Below are positions 13,201 to 28,200 of a stretch of 64,000 bases of DNA, piece by piece (within the stretch, counting starts at the first letter, position 1; every line of letters begins with the position of its first letter). The DNA is taken from contig SMMW01000033.1 of NCBI GenBank assembly GCA_004794655.1, positions 1,491,501 through 1,555,500 on the forward strand, in the 5' to 3' direction. The position numbers and the translations under genes are program-made. The notes below the pieces were generated by a model that had not been told where the DNA came from, did no database searches, and was given only the letters and a program-made list of their open reading frames with translations. The stretch comes from Marisa cornuarietis. Taxonomy: Eukaryota; Mollusca; Gastropoda; Architaenioglossa; Ampullariidae.

Positions 13201-16200
13201 GGACAAACCAACGCTTGACACAAGTGTTGGAAAATCTCTCAGGTGAAGGCACCACTTTAGTGGAAAATATGTTCCTTCCTGCTCATGGCCTCAGCAATAA
13301 CAATGAGGCTTCCAGGACAGCTGAGTTAGCAGTTTAATGTTGACATTGTGACCCCATGTGAGTCACTTCCACACCAAGAGGCACAGCTCAAGGAAGGGGC
13401 ACCCCCTGTTGACGTAAGTAGGTCACTGTGGTGGAGCTATCAGTCAAAACCATGCTGCTTAAACTAGACGCCAGGAAGCAGATACACACCCCAGCCTAAG
13501 GAGAACTCTAGCAAGGGATCCCTAAGGGAGTGCCCATGGCTAACCACAGGCTGTCGTACCAACCCTCTAGTAAACTTAGCAATCGCCCACATTAGTACCC
13601 GATAGTCCAACCGCATTGGTGGCCTCCAGCTTGTCAAAACAGCCATAGGGGTTGGACCCATGCAGAACCACCCCAACCTGTAACCACTCCCAGGCTGAAC
13701 CGCAGTCTGTTTCTAGATCAGAAACAAGCTGACCGCTGACTTGATAGAGCACCAGAGAGTTTCTGGTAAGGAGACACAAGTGATCTGTGTCTGAAATCTC
13801 ATGCCCAAAATCCTTCTTATATACCAACTCTGAAGAAGTGGTTGAATCAACCTCCCCCACTCTGTCAGTAGGGTCAAGAGTTAAGCCTGGTCAGACTTTC
13901 TTTTCCCTGGTTTTTTTTTTTTCACTTGCCGATTTGGCCGTGTAGAGGCAAAGCATCTAATAAGGTGACCCTGCTGTCTATGCCCTCATCCAGAACAGGC
14001 GAAAAACCAAATTCATGATCGGGTTACCACCCATGGTGCCAAATACAGCCCGAAATGCATCATGGCAAACTGAAAAAACAAATACTTTGCTTAGAAGGCA
14101 AGCACAGAAGTGGACCATTAACGGGTGCAGCAGGATGTGTAAATAGGCGTTGGCTAAGTCTATGCTGACTGCCAAATGCCTACTGCTACCCGGTTCTTGC
14201 TGACCTGCTGTTATCCATAGAGATGCAAGGAGGGCAGAGAAAGATGTTGAGCATGCTGAGATTCTGAAAGGGTCGCCAACCGCCCCCTGGTCTTGGTACC
14301 AGGCACAGGATAGTGTAGAAGGCCTGCAGGTCTGCCTGCTCCAGCTCTGGACTAGCTTTCTTTGGAGCAGAAGTGAGATCTTGCTTGCAGAGCTATCATG
14401 TACTCTTTCTCCTGGCGTAAGTGTCCAAACTGGTGATCGCATGCAGAGAGGTCTGTCCTTAAACGATGGACATAATCCCTCACTGATCAAGGCTCTGAGG
14501 TCTGAAACGTCTACTGGGCCCCCTGGTTCCCCAATGTCACCCCAACTTTTAGTGGGAGTCAAGGCAGGGTGCAGAGGAGCTGAAGTGTGCGTGAGGATGT
14601 CTAGTCCCAACTGGACTTCTCCCCCATGTCCTAGGCTGCCTAGGAACTTACCTTATGACCGGACTATAAGATCAGGCTCGAAGACGAAGCTGGCAGGGCT
14701 CCGCGCTGCTGCTTCAGTGAACACAGCTCCTTCTCGCAAAACCATAGTGGGCAGCGCTCTGCAGGGACATCACCTTCTCTTGAAAGTCCATAGCGGTCAG
14801 GCAGGAATAGGGCGCAAGGTCTCCTGACCACATGCCGACTCGTGGCTCGGGTAGGATGAACTTGACACCCAGGTTGTGGCCTGGGGAGAACAAGCTGAAA
14901 ACATCCCAGGCTGGGGGTGTCCCCCTGGATCACAGCGTCCTGCCTGGTATCTTCCCTTGCCTTGATTTGTGGGGTGGCAGGGGGCGTTTTGGTCCAGACT
15001 GTACACTCTCCCACATCTGGATGTCCTTTGGAATGCCTGGCTGCTTCCCTCGTCTTGAACTACAGACAGAACATGGCTGTCTGATGCAGTCACACCCCAT
15101 CCCACAGAGGACCAGAGGGTGATACACCCTCACAGGTCTGCCGGTCCAGTCCGTCTGACTGGATACTTAAGAGAGTAAGATCTTCCCTTGAAAGAGTGAC
15201 TAGACTGGGTCTGGGGGCGCGGGTATCCCACGGTCACCACCCAGGTTGGGAAAGTGTTGAGACAGGGCTTCAGTCTGGTCTGTTGTACCAGTCCACCCTG
15301 TCCCCCTCTGCTTAGGCACCATCTCCCTTACCAGAAGGTCCCATGCCTTATGGATGGAAACATCTCGCAGTCTGATCTGCACAACTCTACATCAGTGCTG
15401 GACTGTATCCACCTCTCTAGCATGGACTGCTCATGACCTGTGTTGTGTTCTCGTCAAGGTAAGGTTCACAGGTTTCTTCAAGGAGGCTGCCTCCAAACAG
15501 ATCCCAGAGCCACAGATTCCACTCTGTGTTTGTAATAATACTGCCAATAAAAAAACCAGAATGTAAGAACAAATCTCAGTGTTCCAGTAAGAGATGATTT
15601 ATTTGTACTGCCATCTTTAACACCAGTACGTGTAACTTGACTCTGTTTGTGCACTCGCTAGTGTGGCTAATTCTGTTCCATTATCCAAAAAGGACGGAGA
15701 GACCCCTTGATCGGATTAATTAACCATACCTTCAGTAAGCAGTGGAACGAACGACATACCTTAGAAGCAGCAAACTTCACACAAAAGAAGAGATATCCAG
15801 GCAGTCGATACTGTGAATATAATAGACAGCAGAAAACATCGTACTTCACAGGCCTCACATGGCATATCCAAAAGAAACGAGGTAGCTGACACGTCTTAAC
15901 TGGGTTGAGCCAGGCGAAAAACTGGAGTAGAGAGGCTCACTAGAGTGATAGGTGGGATGGGAGGAGGTTGAGCTGAATTCAGGTCCTATCGTGTTGCATG
16001 GGTTTGGACATCTAGATTTGAGGTAGCTAGAGGGTGGCCTCCATATAGTCGTGTCATCTGGTACAGTACGTGGAAGAAATTCAGGATTCATTTTATGTAA
16101 GATCATTTTCATCTTGAACAGTTGTATATTGCAGAAAAACATCTTAATTTAAAATGTTGGGATTCTCGATGAATTTTAACACTATGACTATGCACATTTC

Positions 16201-19200
16201 CTAACAAATCATCTCTTTTGTCTCCCTCACATCCTCCCACTGAATGTCATACCTCAAGGTCCTTAAGCAGCCATTGTTGACTAAGCCCAGTGCCCTTGCT
16301 GGCAATGGAAACTAAGCTCTGAATAAACTCTGCACGAAAGACACACCGGACAGCAAAGATCTTGTTCGACTTCAGCCAGCTGTTCAATGCTTTCAGCACT
16401 AATGCTAGCATCCACAAACTTTCTACAGATGATTCTTCACCTGCATCAGCAAAACAATGGAAATGGAGTCCACATATTTATCCGCTAATGCTAGGATAAG
16501 AATTAACATTTACACAAACTAAAGCTTAGCCTTCCTCTTCTCACCAAAATTTGCAGTAGCATTAAGCAAGTGTGAAATGCACAGGATGGACAGAAAAAGA
16601 CTGAGGTAAGTATCAAATAGAAAATTCACTGACAACAGAACTCACCACCACGTATCCTTGCAACTGTTTCCATGATGAAAGATGTAAAATGACTAATATG
16701 AGTATCCTCCCATATCTCAATCACTTCATTTTGACATGAGATGAAACTGTCTTTGACCTGAAAGAAAGGTACTTGTTACAAGAAAGGCAAGTATTGCTTG
16801 TCTGAGCATAAACAAAACAGGAAAAATTGTATGACCAATTTCACTGATTTCGTTTGATCCTTTCCTAGAAATGAAAATTGCACACTTGGTTAACAAAATT
16901 AATTTTCAACAAGTGTTTAAACATATGTTCTAGCTTCCATACTCTTTACAAAAATAAATGTTACAAGAAAACATTAAGTTTCAAGCATCTACAGCAATAT
17001 TTTGAATGGAACATTTACTAAAAGCTACTCACCGTGTATCGCTTGCGAGTACGACGATCAACAATGAGAGACAAATGTTTGTCAGGAAAGTGCTTGATTA
17101 CCACACCCTTTTTGGCTTCGAGTGTTGTGCGGCTGTACTCAACCAGTGTTCCTACTGTCAACACCTAGCCAAAACAAAAAACCCACTCAAATGAGGGCAT
17201 GCACAAATGTGTGTATTCCTATAGTGCTTTCTTGGCTAATGTTTGTTTTTTTCTATTCTTTATTTATATGTCTTCACTTCAAAATCCACTCGTTTCAGTT
17301 AGTACTTCCATATTTTCTAAAATCCTGATTAAATGCATTTTCTAAACAGCCCCCAGTTATAGTTTAGCAATAGAAAAGTGGTTAGTGCACATATGTAAAT
17401 GGCAAAAGGTATATATACACACACACACACTAGATGGTTTGATACCCATGTGGTGCAGGATACCCCCCATAACTGACCCAGCTGTTAAATGGGTTACTAA
17501 CCCCTTAAAGTGGGTCTTGGAAGGACAGAGATAAACACTGTCCTTAAACACACACACACAAACTAAAGAAATAGAAAAAAATAAGCAGACTTTGATGAGT
17601 GCCAAATCTAACACCTAATTTCCCATTAATTGAAAAGTAATGGACCAACATTTTTAACCCTAGTTATATTAAATTAGTTAATGTCCAGCAAATCATATCT
17701 TCCCCATTAAAAAAATCCATAAGGACCATTAATTCTAAAAACTGCATAAAACGGCATTTATGCAAGTACTGAACCCATCTTGGGTTGGAGAAAGGCATTT
17801 AAAAAATAAAATGTATAAACCATGACTGGTAGTACTCACTTCTGGAAACCCAGCCATAACAAACATAGCATAGATTGCTTTCAAATCTGGCTTCTGCAGC
17901 AAAAAAAGGAAATTCAGCAACTTGGTGCATCTACCATGGCATATCAAAAACCCTTCACATTCTTTGTACTACTTTTTCTTTCCTTCATTGATTATACCCT
18001 TTTATAATTATCTTTCATGAACAATAAATTACCATATATTATACTTTTAAACACAATTTTAAACGTAATTAAATTTCTTCAAATATTGTTCCTTCAAATG
18101 CTAACATGCCCATCTATATATTGAAACTGAACCCATCACACATAAACCTTAATTTTAGTGGCTTCTTTCATGTTACAACTAACCACACTTGATGCCAAAA
18201 GCTGTTCTATATGACCAGTGATGTGAGAATGGACTGCTTCCTGCCATGCATCTGACTTGGAGAGTGTTCCCAGAAGACGAGCAACAGAGCACGCCCACTC
18301 AAGACCCCTGAGGAAACATGAGTAAATTCAACATTTAATTTAGCAACTAAATCCTCCATCATCACTAAAAACACACACAAATTTTCCAACATTAATCATT
18401 TAGCAGGTTAACATACTTTCCATAAAACAGATTTTTAAGATTTTTATGACTGTGTGTGTGTGTCAAGCCAACAGTGAAAACAGGAACTGTTGTTATATGA
18501 GCTGCAGGAACAACCATTTCATGGATCTACTTTCTACTTTAAGTTCAGTCCTTTTGTCTCAAAAAATGCAACTGATAAAACCTTACTCCCCATAACAAAC
18601 CCCACTATCACCATTAAAAGCAATCACACTGAAGAGCTTTCCAATATTTTTTTTAAAAAAAGGCTTGTACGTTTCAAGGCACTTGGCTCCAAAATTGAAG
18701 AAATGTTCAACTGTTTCTTGCCCTGGTCTGGTTGGCTTCTGTAGATTCTCCTCAGGGCCTGTCTGGCTTGACTCTTTTAGAGATATTCCAGTAGTCTGCA
18801 GAGGTATCATTCATTGAATGTACAGTATCTAACAGCACTGCAATTAGTGCCTAATTATCATTTTCTACTGAAGTGAGTTGTCATTTTGTATACATCTTTA
18901 TTTATCTAGCACCTTTTCCACCACTAAAGACAGGCTCAAAATGCATTAACACCTACACATACTCAAAAGTGCACAAGCACACACATTAAGAAGGAATTAA
19001 ATGCACCTTACAATCATTCAAAACACACACACATGCGCAGTCACACACACATACACACACAAACAGCATACAAAATATCTCATTCTTTTACTTACATTTT
19101 TCTTTCAATAACTTATTGGCACATCCCCTTTCTCCTTTACAATTTTATTTGCTGCAATTCATGCATTTACTAAAATCAATTGTAAGCCTTAACAATCTGT

Positions 19201-22200
19201 GGTTATTTACCTCAATTTGTCATTCAGCAATAGATCATGTCTCTATTGTCATTATTCTCTGACGAAATTCAATTGTTCATCAACATGATCTACCTTTTAA
19301 TCTCAGTTTATTTTATTCAGAAATATTTTAACTAACCTTGATGTCTGAGGAAGCCAAAACACGACCCAACAATCCCATTGCTAGGTGTTGTGAGTTCATC
19401 TCATGTCCGTTGTCACCCCTTAAAGAAAAAACAATTCATGTCTTTTTTCTCTGGTTTCCCCATGTGACTCAATAATTCATGACAGTGTAAATTAAAGTAT
19501 TGAACTGATATTCTACATTCAACAGATCTGTAGGGAGCTGTTTTTTTATGTATTAAGTAGTATTATCAAAGATCTTAGGCATTAGCTGCTTTCAAGTAAT
19601 TTTTTCTGAGCAGACAATATTTTAATAGACACTTGACCAGAGAAAATGTTTAATTTTGGGCACTTATCTGCACAACGATTAACTTTACCACCATAATTAC
19701 ATCCAAGGTTATGTGCCTGATTAAGTTTAAAGGTTTATGTTTTGATTACAGTTGTCATATTTTATAACAGGAAGATAATTTATGACTATAATCAACTGTG
19801 ATGGCATGTAAAAGGCATCTGAAGGACATTTGCTGTTTTAGATAGATATTCTGTAAAATCTAAGAACAGCTTTATCTTGGCAATACCCAGAAAAATAAAA
19901 CTTGTGCATGTAAAGAAAAAATATGGGAAGATCTTTCTGATCAGTTCCACTACAGTTCTATAGCCTTCTGTTTTTACTCACACTGCACAATTTCCTTGGT
20001 GGGCACAACGTCATTTGCCATGAGAGGAATGATAACTAATGCATTGTTTAATAATGATAAAATATAAATTACATTCATCACATGAAAACACACCTACAAC
20101 GTTTTAGTTTTCCTCAAAAAGGCTTCATTCATTGTCAGGCATATATTGATGTCATGTCTTGTTAAAATCAGGCAAAAACTAGGTCATGGTTTAGTCATGC
20201 ACAGGTCTGGAGTACTTAGTAATGTATAATTAACACTGAAGTATATGAAGCATTTCAAAGCCTCACCTGGACACTCTCAGCAGAAGGTTGATGAAATATG
20301 AATCGGTAAATGGATAGGCATTTTCTGTTAAGACCTCCTGCTCAGCGACAGAGTTAAGACAAGACATAATAACATCTACAAATAAGTTTCTTCATTCAGC
20401 AATATAGCAGGTTCTCCAAGTTTATTTTCTCTGGGACCTTATTCTATATCTGAGACTTCACCTGCTTTTGTCCTGCAGAAATATGTTAGCATCCTTTCAT
20501 ATTTATATTCTCCTGGTTCTTTATTATTATTACTTTATATTAAGAGACTTTATCTGCTTTTGCATTGCAGCTAAGGTTATACAGTGCTGGCCAGTCTTCA
20601 CAAATACTATGTTACAGTGCTCCTTGTGAGATTCTACTTAGTCTCAAGATCTCACTAAACAGCTTCAAGAGGTTCACTTTTTAACACAGCCTCTTACTTG
20701 CCTTTCAGAAAGAGCAACCTGACATCACTTAAAGTGTAGTTTACTTGGGAATAGGCCTGTGAGTCTTACTATCTCTTTACTGATGTTTTTTAATGGCTTC
20801 TTTCTTTTAAGGGACATAATGCACAAGATATAGGAGCTACAAACTAGCAAACCACAAGAATACTTTTAGTAAAGTTAAAGCAATACATGTCCAAAAGATT
20901 ATGGCATCTTAGCAAATGATTCATGAAGTTCAGAGCATAAAATCCCATCAATGCACACAAACAAATGATTATTTGTTTGAATGCATAGTATAAATAAACT
21001 TTTTCCTACACACAAATTCAGGGAATGAATTCAGTGTCTAAATCTTTAAGAGATATAAGAACTATTTTGTACCAAACTTCACTACTTTTGGATCCACTTT
21101 ATATAAAAGATATCACTATCATTCTTACTTTGTCTTTAGGTGGTATCATTGCTCCAAGCAATCCCATAATCCTTTCCTGAGAATGTGTAGCGAAAGATTC
21201 TTCCTGTCTTGTCTCTAGTGGCAAGGTGCTCATTCGCAGATTGGGAGTGCCATCAACAACCACATCTGAAAACACACAGACAAGGACAGTTTAATGAGTG
21301 GTCAACAAAGACTTCAAACAACGGATGATCGCACAGACTGGTGGTGATAAAACCTACAAGTGTACGGGAAAATGTACACCTTTTCTCAGCAAATGTGCAG
21401 TGGGGAGCTGAAAAGGGTGGAGGAAGAAGGGGGCTGGTTATATAACAGGGGAAGTAAGAGTAAAAAGGAAGACAATAACAAATGCGAATTTTATTTTTCC
21501 TCACCCTCTGCTTCCAGTGGCACTGAATCTAAACACTTGGCTGAAATGGTAATACACTGGTTCTGGAGCTGTGCAGCCAAGCGAATATAATCAGCATCAA
21601 TGAAGTGCATGCAGTTGTCTGTGTTGTAAATGATGTCACTAAGACTGAGGCACACAGATGTGAAGAGAAGCCAGATATGTTGGTGAATGTAGGCCTTGAT
21701 GACGGAGTCTGATGCTTGAGAGTTCTTTACTGAGAAAACACAACAAAGGACAATATTTTAATATGTCAAGCGTAGACTGGCAGTGTTTAAGCATGAACTG
21801 GGACTTTTCTGTTAAACATATTCTCCAAAGACAAAAATAGTAACATCGTCTGTGCTTCATTGCTTTTACTTGTGTCACTTTAGCACCACAATAATTCTGA
21901 TCACCTACTGAATTTTCTCTCTTTACATGCATATTAATATTTCCCACCCAAACCTATTCTATAATCTTTTGACAGAACAGTCATTTTTCCCCCATTCCAC
22001 CATCTTTCTGACATATAGTCATAGGCTTAATTATAATCATAGGTTTAGTCATAATCAAAAACACTCATTAATGACAGGAGACTGTGAAAGGATTTACTTC
22101 ACTTAAATAAATGATGCACTAATAGCAACTTACATTTCACAAGAGGTATTTCAGTCACACTGTGTGCTGCTGAATGGCTGTAAACAACGAAGGTTTACAG

Positions 22201-25200
22201 GAATCATTATTAATCATTAAAACTCTTTATTTCTATGAAGGTATATATTAAGGACTGAAACTTAAAAGAATCATAACACACAGGACATAAATAGTATGAT
22301 AAGTCTCTGTAAAAAAAAAAAGTCATAGAAAAACAGAAAGGAGGGACAAATGAAAAAATTAAATGTTTAAATACATATAAACACATTCCAATATCTATTA
22401 TTAGGTATAAAATATGATTTTTAAGAGGACGATAATTATTTTTGTATTTATTAACTTTTATTTAATTTTTAAGCACTCTCTTACCCCGTTGGGAACTCTT
22501 TCTTGGCATGGCAGCCTAAACAAAGATCGAAGTCTTCACAAACATTGCAATGAATGCGTGTTCCAACTATAAAGGCCTGGCACTTGTTGCACTTGTATCT
22601 GCTCAATCAAAAACCATAATAAATGCTGCACACTCTGAGAGAGAGAGAGAGAGACAGCGCATACAAATGTTGGGAGTAGAAGAGAAAAACAAGATTTATT
22701 TTCCTCAGTCAAAACAGACACATTCAGAGTTTTATTCCTTCGCGTACTGAGGGAAAAAATGTATACATATTATCTGGGAAAGATAAAAATACAAATGATT
22801 TTTATGGTTGGGCTGACAGAAGCAACAAAGAAAGTGACTGTAGTAAGAAAAAAACATTTTTCTGTGTTTTATTGATATCATACTTGCCAATCTTTAATGA
22901 CAAGTGAATGAAGACAAGAAAGATGATCTTATATGATTTATTAAATGCAAGAAAGTTATTATCCTACATTAAATTATCTCAGCCATCAAAAGCTCTTACA
23001 CGAGGTGAATAAACTCATGGTCATCAGAGTGCTCTCCCTCAGGTTTAACTCCACCTGCATGCAAACAGAGAAACCTAAGTCTTTTAAAATTTACATATAA
23101 CAAAAGTAAAAATAATTTTTACTTTTTCCACATGGTGTTATTGGAAGCAATTCCAACATAAAATTGTTTGGGCTGTTAGTTATAATAAAAATAATTAATA
23201 TTTATATTAAATGAATCAAAAATAATTGAATTTGTACAACACATTACTCTGTGTGGAGGAGCTTCCTGCACTGCACATGAAAGACTACAAAAGAACCAAA
23301 AGTCAATATCAGAAACAGAAACATCAGAAAACAGATGACACCATGGCAAACATGAACTAAGTGCATGAATAAAGGCCTCAACTTGCAGAAAAATATACCA
23401 ACCTGAAAAGCATGTTGTACATAGGTCCAAGTCCACACACTGTACACAGCGGTATCGGCGCCCCGGCAATGTGTTCCCACACCCATCACAAGTTATTTCC
23501 ACATCTAGCAAGTCAGAGAACCTTGCAATGAACATCTGGATAGCCTGCACATAACACAATGAGGGATAATCCGATTGCATCAAACACTTTTTATGCAGAA
23601 TATTAAGTCTAAATCTGTGTGCAGAATACAAAATAACCATAGGAGGAAAATGCCATCAGAATATAAAGATAAATGCAACCAACTGATTATATAACAAAAC
23701 ATATGTTCATAAGGACTCTTGCACAAAAATGCCTCTTCCTTGAAAACAAAAACTTCTATTCCTAACAGTCATCAGTGTTTTAAAATCTCTGAAAATCTCA
23801 GCTATGTCACATGCCAGTCAAATAGAACCTGTCTAGAATTACATCCACTGACATCTGTTCACCTTCTTCTCTTCCTTGGAAGCATCTTCTTCTCTCTTAT
23901 ACCAGTTGCTGAATCCCTTTGAGCACTCGTCAAACCAGCGCAGACACTGCTCATAGTCTTTAAGCTCCTCTTCCTTCTGCTCACTTCCAACTGTCACATC
24001 ACGCATCTTCACTGTATCTGTGGACAGGAGGATACAAGAAATAAATATTTTCAAGCACAAAAATGCATCCCAACTTTACTACAACTGTACAGTTCTGCCA
24101 CAAACAATCTGAAAAATAAATTCACACTTTTTACAACTGCAGAAAATAAAAGACTTTTTAATGAATGGAAATTATAGTTGTTTTATGTAAAATGTTTCAG
24201 CCAAAACAAAACTTAGTATAGTTGGACTTGTAAAACAAAACACAAATGCTATCAATAATAATCCAATTCATCTTGACACATATCTGCTCTGGTTTATCAT
24301 AATCTATCAGATTTTGTTTCTCCTACACCTTTCTGATCATCTTAATGCACAATACCTATTTACCAAAACAGACAGGCTATTAAATAACCATGTTTACCTT
24401 TCAACATTGTGAAAAACAATTCTGGCAATTTGAGTTCACTGATGAAAGACAGATCATATGGCTGAAAAAAAAAGATATGTATTTGCTGTTTAAAATAACA
24501 AAAATTTTTTGCTATTCTTTTTCAATACCATTAAATTCATCAGCTACATTCTTTGAAAAACCCTGAATAAACACGTATGCGTTAACATAAAATTTGAAAA
24601 GGCCCAACTTATTGTCGCTGCTGCAAACGTCTGTAATTTTGTTGGAAATGCTAAGTAGTTCTGTACACTTTGTGAGTTTATCACACCAAGATTGGAGGAT
24701 AATGCTTGCAATTATTTTAGTCTTAAGTCTGCAGAAAAATAATCAGATGAATGATTCTGTCAACTTGTTAGAAACTCTGGTGAAGTAGTGGTGTACAGCA
24801 CATGTACAGTCACTCAAACATTCTTTCCACAAAGCACAAAACAACTAATGGCTGGCTGTCCATATATATATATATATACTGTTGCTGGGTCTTAGATAAA
24901 TAACATCATACGTGCATTACATAAAGCCCATCTACAAAGCACACAGCTAAAATATGTTGGTAAGTGAACACCTTGGCTGCGGTATGTACATGAGATACAA
25001 TAATTTATGAAAATAATTATACACACAGAATGCCAAATCTATGCAGAGGTCCTTTTGATGGACTAACTTAAAAGATGAATTAAATTCTGTCTGAATCACA
25101 CGAAGTTCTTGCATAAGAATTCAATAGGTCAGAGCTAGGCCCAAGCATCGATATGTCAATCACACAACAATGTTTCTGATGGAGCCCAGGACTGAACCTC

Positions 25201-28200
25201 GGCGTCTTTCATAAAAAAAAAACCAACAATATACTCACAAGTATCCACTAAGTTCATCTGGCATTCAGATCGGGGGCAGAGGAAAGTGAAAGCTGCAAAC
25301 AGCAGCTTGGCTGAAGGCGGGAACTATAGTCACCTTAACTATATTGATGGAAAGAGTGAGAGCACCACACAGCAGCTTGGTGGAAGGTGGAGACCACACA
25401 GTGATCTAAGATGTTGAAAGGTTAGTGAGGACAGCACAAAGAAGCTTGGTGGAAGGCAGAAACCACACAGTTGCCTCAGCTTTGACGACTTTTCCTGTTC
25501 TTGCCAATTCTTTTTCCTTTTTGCCTTATAAATGTGTTTCTCAAATGCCTCTCTTGCTTATGTAAGCTATCCTTTAATTCATATAGCTAAATGACAAGAC
25601 ACTTTACAATGGGAGAGTACTACAGCCCATTGAGACTTTCACCACTCCCTACTATTATTCTCTTCATCATACTTTCATTTCCAATGTGTTGTAGCACACA
25701 TCCATTATACAACTGTTATTACTATTTGTCACCAAATAAACATGTGATGAGAGAGTTCCAACAGCGCCATCTCTTCTTGCATGTGTTAGTCTCTTAATAT
25801 GCTCAGACTCAGAGAGGGAGAAAAAAGGCTACAAAGTGAAAGTTTTAGGTATGAATGTTTCACTTACCTGCCACTGTGTGTCCAGCAGATGAAGAAGGCA
25901 TGCCTGAATGAAGTCATAAGCAGGCAGCACCTGAGGATTTACTGCATGTGGTCGCACAGTCTGGAATGGTTCTAGCAGGCGACGCACTAAACAGTAATAG
26001 GAAGAACGAACATTGTTTTCCTGCTGAAGGCCACAGCCATCAAGTCCATCTGCATAGTGTTTTGCAAACTTATCTTGGTAAGCAAGCATGGACTGTAAGA
26101 AAAGCACCACTGGTATCTGTTGGACAAAAACAAATATCTTAAAGAGTTTATTCAAGCAAAGGGGTTGAAAACCAAAAGTGGGCACCCTCAAGAGATTTTA
26201 AAGCAAGATTCATCATAGGCTACATTTATGGGAAAATCTGGAATGTTCTGCTACGGGAACTGCCACAATGTGAAGACATCACAGGTGCCATATACTAGTC
26301 AACTTTCAACAGCATTCACTTTTGCAGAGACAGTATTACTCATAACATTAAGTGCCATAAAAGACTACATTTTTCTAACAAATTTAATGATGAATTATAT
26401 GTTGCACTCACAAAGAATTAAACCATACCAACAAAGACACTAGTACATCAGTAAACGCAAAAAAGAAATCAGAAAGCGAATAACATTCTTGTATTCTTCA
26501 CAAAACATTGCAAACCATCTTAATAAACTATGAAAAATGAAAAAGAGTACCTGAAAAATATCATCTTTGCTCATGACTCTGACAAACTCCGACGCAAACA
26601 TGTACACTCTGCTTAGTGATGTTGCAAACTTGGAGCGCTCTTGTAGCATCTGGTGCACTCTACAAAAAAGGAGGACGCTTAAGCATGTGAATGCTAAAAA
26701 AATTAAAAAGGTGAAAATATCTGTTCCCATTATTCAGGAAAGCAATACAAGTAAGCTGTCCATGAAAAAGATGTGCTTTGATTCATAATGACAGCAGTTC
26801 TTTATTGCCCTTAAAATTCATTGCGAGTGTTCTTGTTAAATAACATGGCTAGCAACGGTCAAGCCTAAAAAAGAGGAAATCAGGTCAGCAAGGATACATG
26901 ATTCAAATACCTCAGTCACAAAAAAACCCGAAGAATCACACAATACAGATAACAAAAATCAACTGTGTGAGTTTCACCAACAAAGGTAATTTTTTCTGAA
27001 TGCACACAGAGACTGGTACTTATGAATATATGTGCAAAATGATATTAGATTGGGAATTATCATGACATAAAATGCTTTATCTTTAAGAAATGAAAGATGT
27101 AGATAAAATTAATCAGATATATAGATTTTTCTTCATATCCTTGAAATGACATTTCCCTTCCTAACCACAAATTTCCACCAGCAATCTTAACCTGGTAACT
27201 AACGGTAACTACTCTCCATCCCCAACCACCACCTGCAAACACCTTTCCACTTGTTACTTCCCCCGAGTCTTCTGCTCATCGGCCTTTGACCTCACCTGAG
27301 TGGCTTGGAACACTTTGCCGGGTCAGTAGAACTTCAAGACGTTTAAAGACCCTGCTTATAAGAGCACATGCCATTTTCTTTCTTGGGCAAACTGAAAATG
27401 GGAGAAAAAGGGGAGGAAATTTTTCTTCTAAAGGCAGAAAATTACAAGCCCTGTAAATAAGCAAAACTCACCTTTCTGTAGTCCAAGCCGGGTCTTGCAC
27501 AAACTCCATCACCAGACGGAAGGAAGGATATTTTTCACCTATATCAACCTGCACAAAATTATTTGGTATCTTGGTCTTAGGAGATAATAAACAACTAGCA
27601 CTCTGCATTTGTTTTATCCATGATGAAGAATGTAAGTATACAAATTTATCTGCACACATGATCTGCATAATTTTATCTTAATAGGGTAAAGGTCACCCCA
27701 TGATTTCATGGTCATCTGAGAGTTGGAATGAGGGGTTAGAATGCTCACTTGTGAAGAAACCACATATCCATTTAGAGACTATTTTGCCATGAGCTGTCGC
27801 CCTTCAACTACTAAAGCATCCAATCATATATCTGAAATGGCTAATTTTTGCAAAATTTGTGATTGTAGATGCCTGATTAATTTACTTACTCTCTTTTCCT
27901 ATTTTTATGTTTGATGTTCCTTTTCTGTGTTCTAAGATGTTCCAGACGAAGTACCATTTTTGGTAGTAAAATTTCTTCACGTATTTACCAGATGACATGA
28001 CTCTGGAGTTCACCCTACTAGCTACCTCAGTCCCAGCTGTCTACTCCGAACATCAAAGTTGACCAATGAACACAAATTCAACTATGCCTAGCCGGTTAGC
28101 TCACTGTAATACTTCATGACTGAAATATACGCTGCCATAGGTTATTTGTTTTTATGTTTCATTTGTGGGTATTAGATCTGTGGTGATCATCCTAGGGCAG

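Larger units (their letters stand above)
11912..16080 (-). mobile_element. DIRS-like retrotransposon copy B, decayed, with 5S rRNA insert
   Basis: About 4.2 kb in the intron between ZZEF1 exons 50 and 51. Both outer ends are inverted copies of the family terminus (a block around CCAGATGACATGAC, here slightly diverged). An internal complementary region at 12134-12230 holds the two termini joined. Coding remains read on the minus strand: a reverse transcriptase fragment VSIDLANAYLHILLHP near 14130-14170 and a region at 14700-15000 matching copy A (RQDAVIQGDTPSLG). Frames are broken throughout. It is older than copy A, judging by more mismatches in its termini. It lies in the sense orientation of ZZEF1. 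Confidence 0.85.
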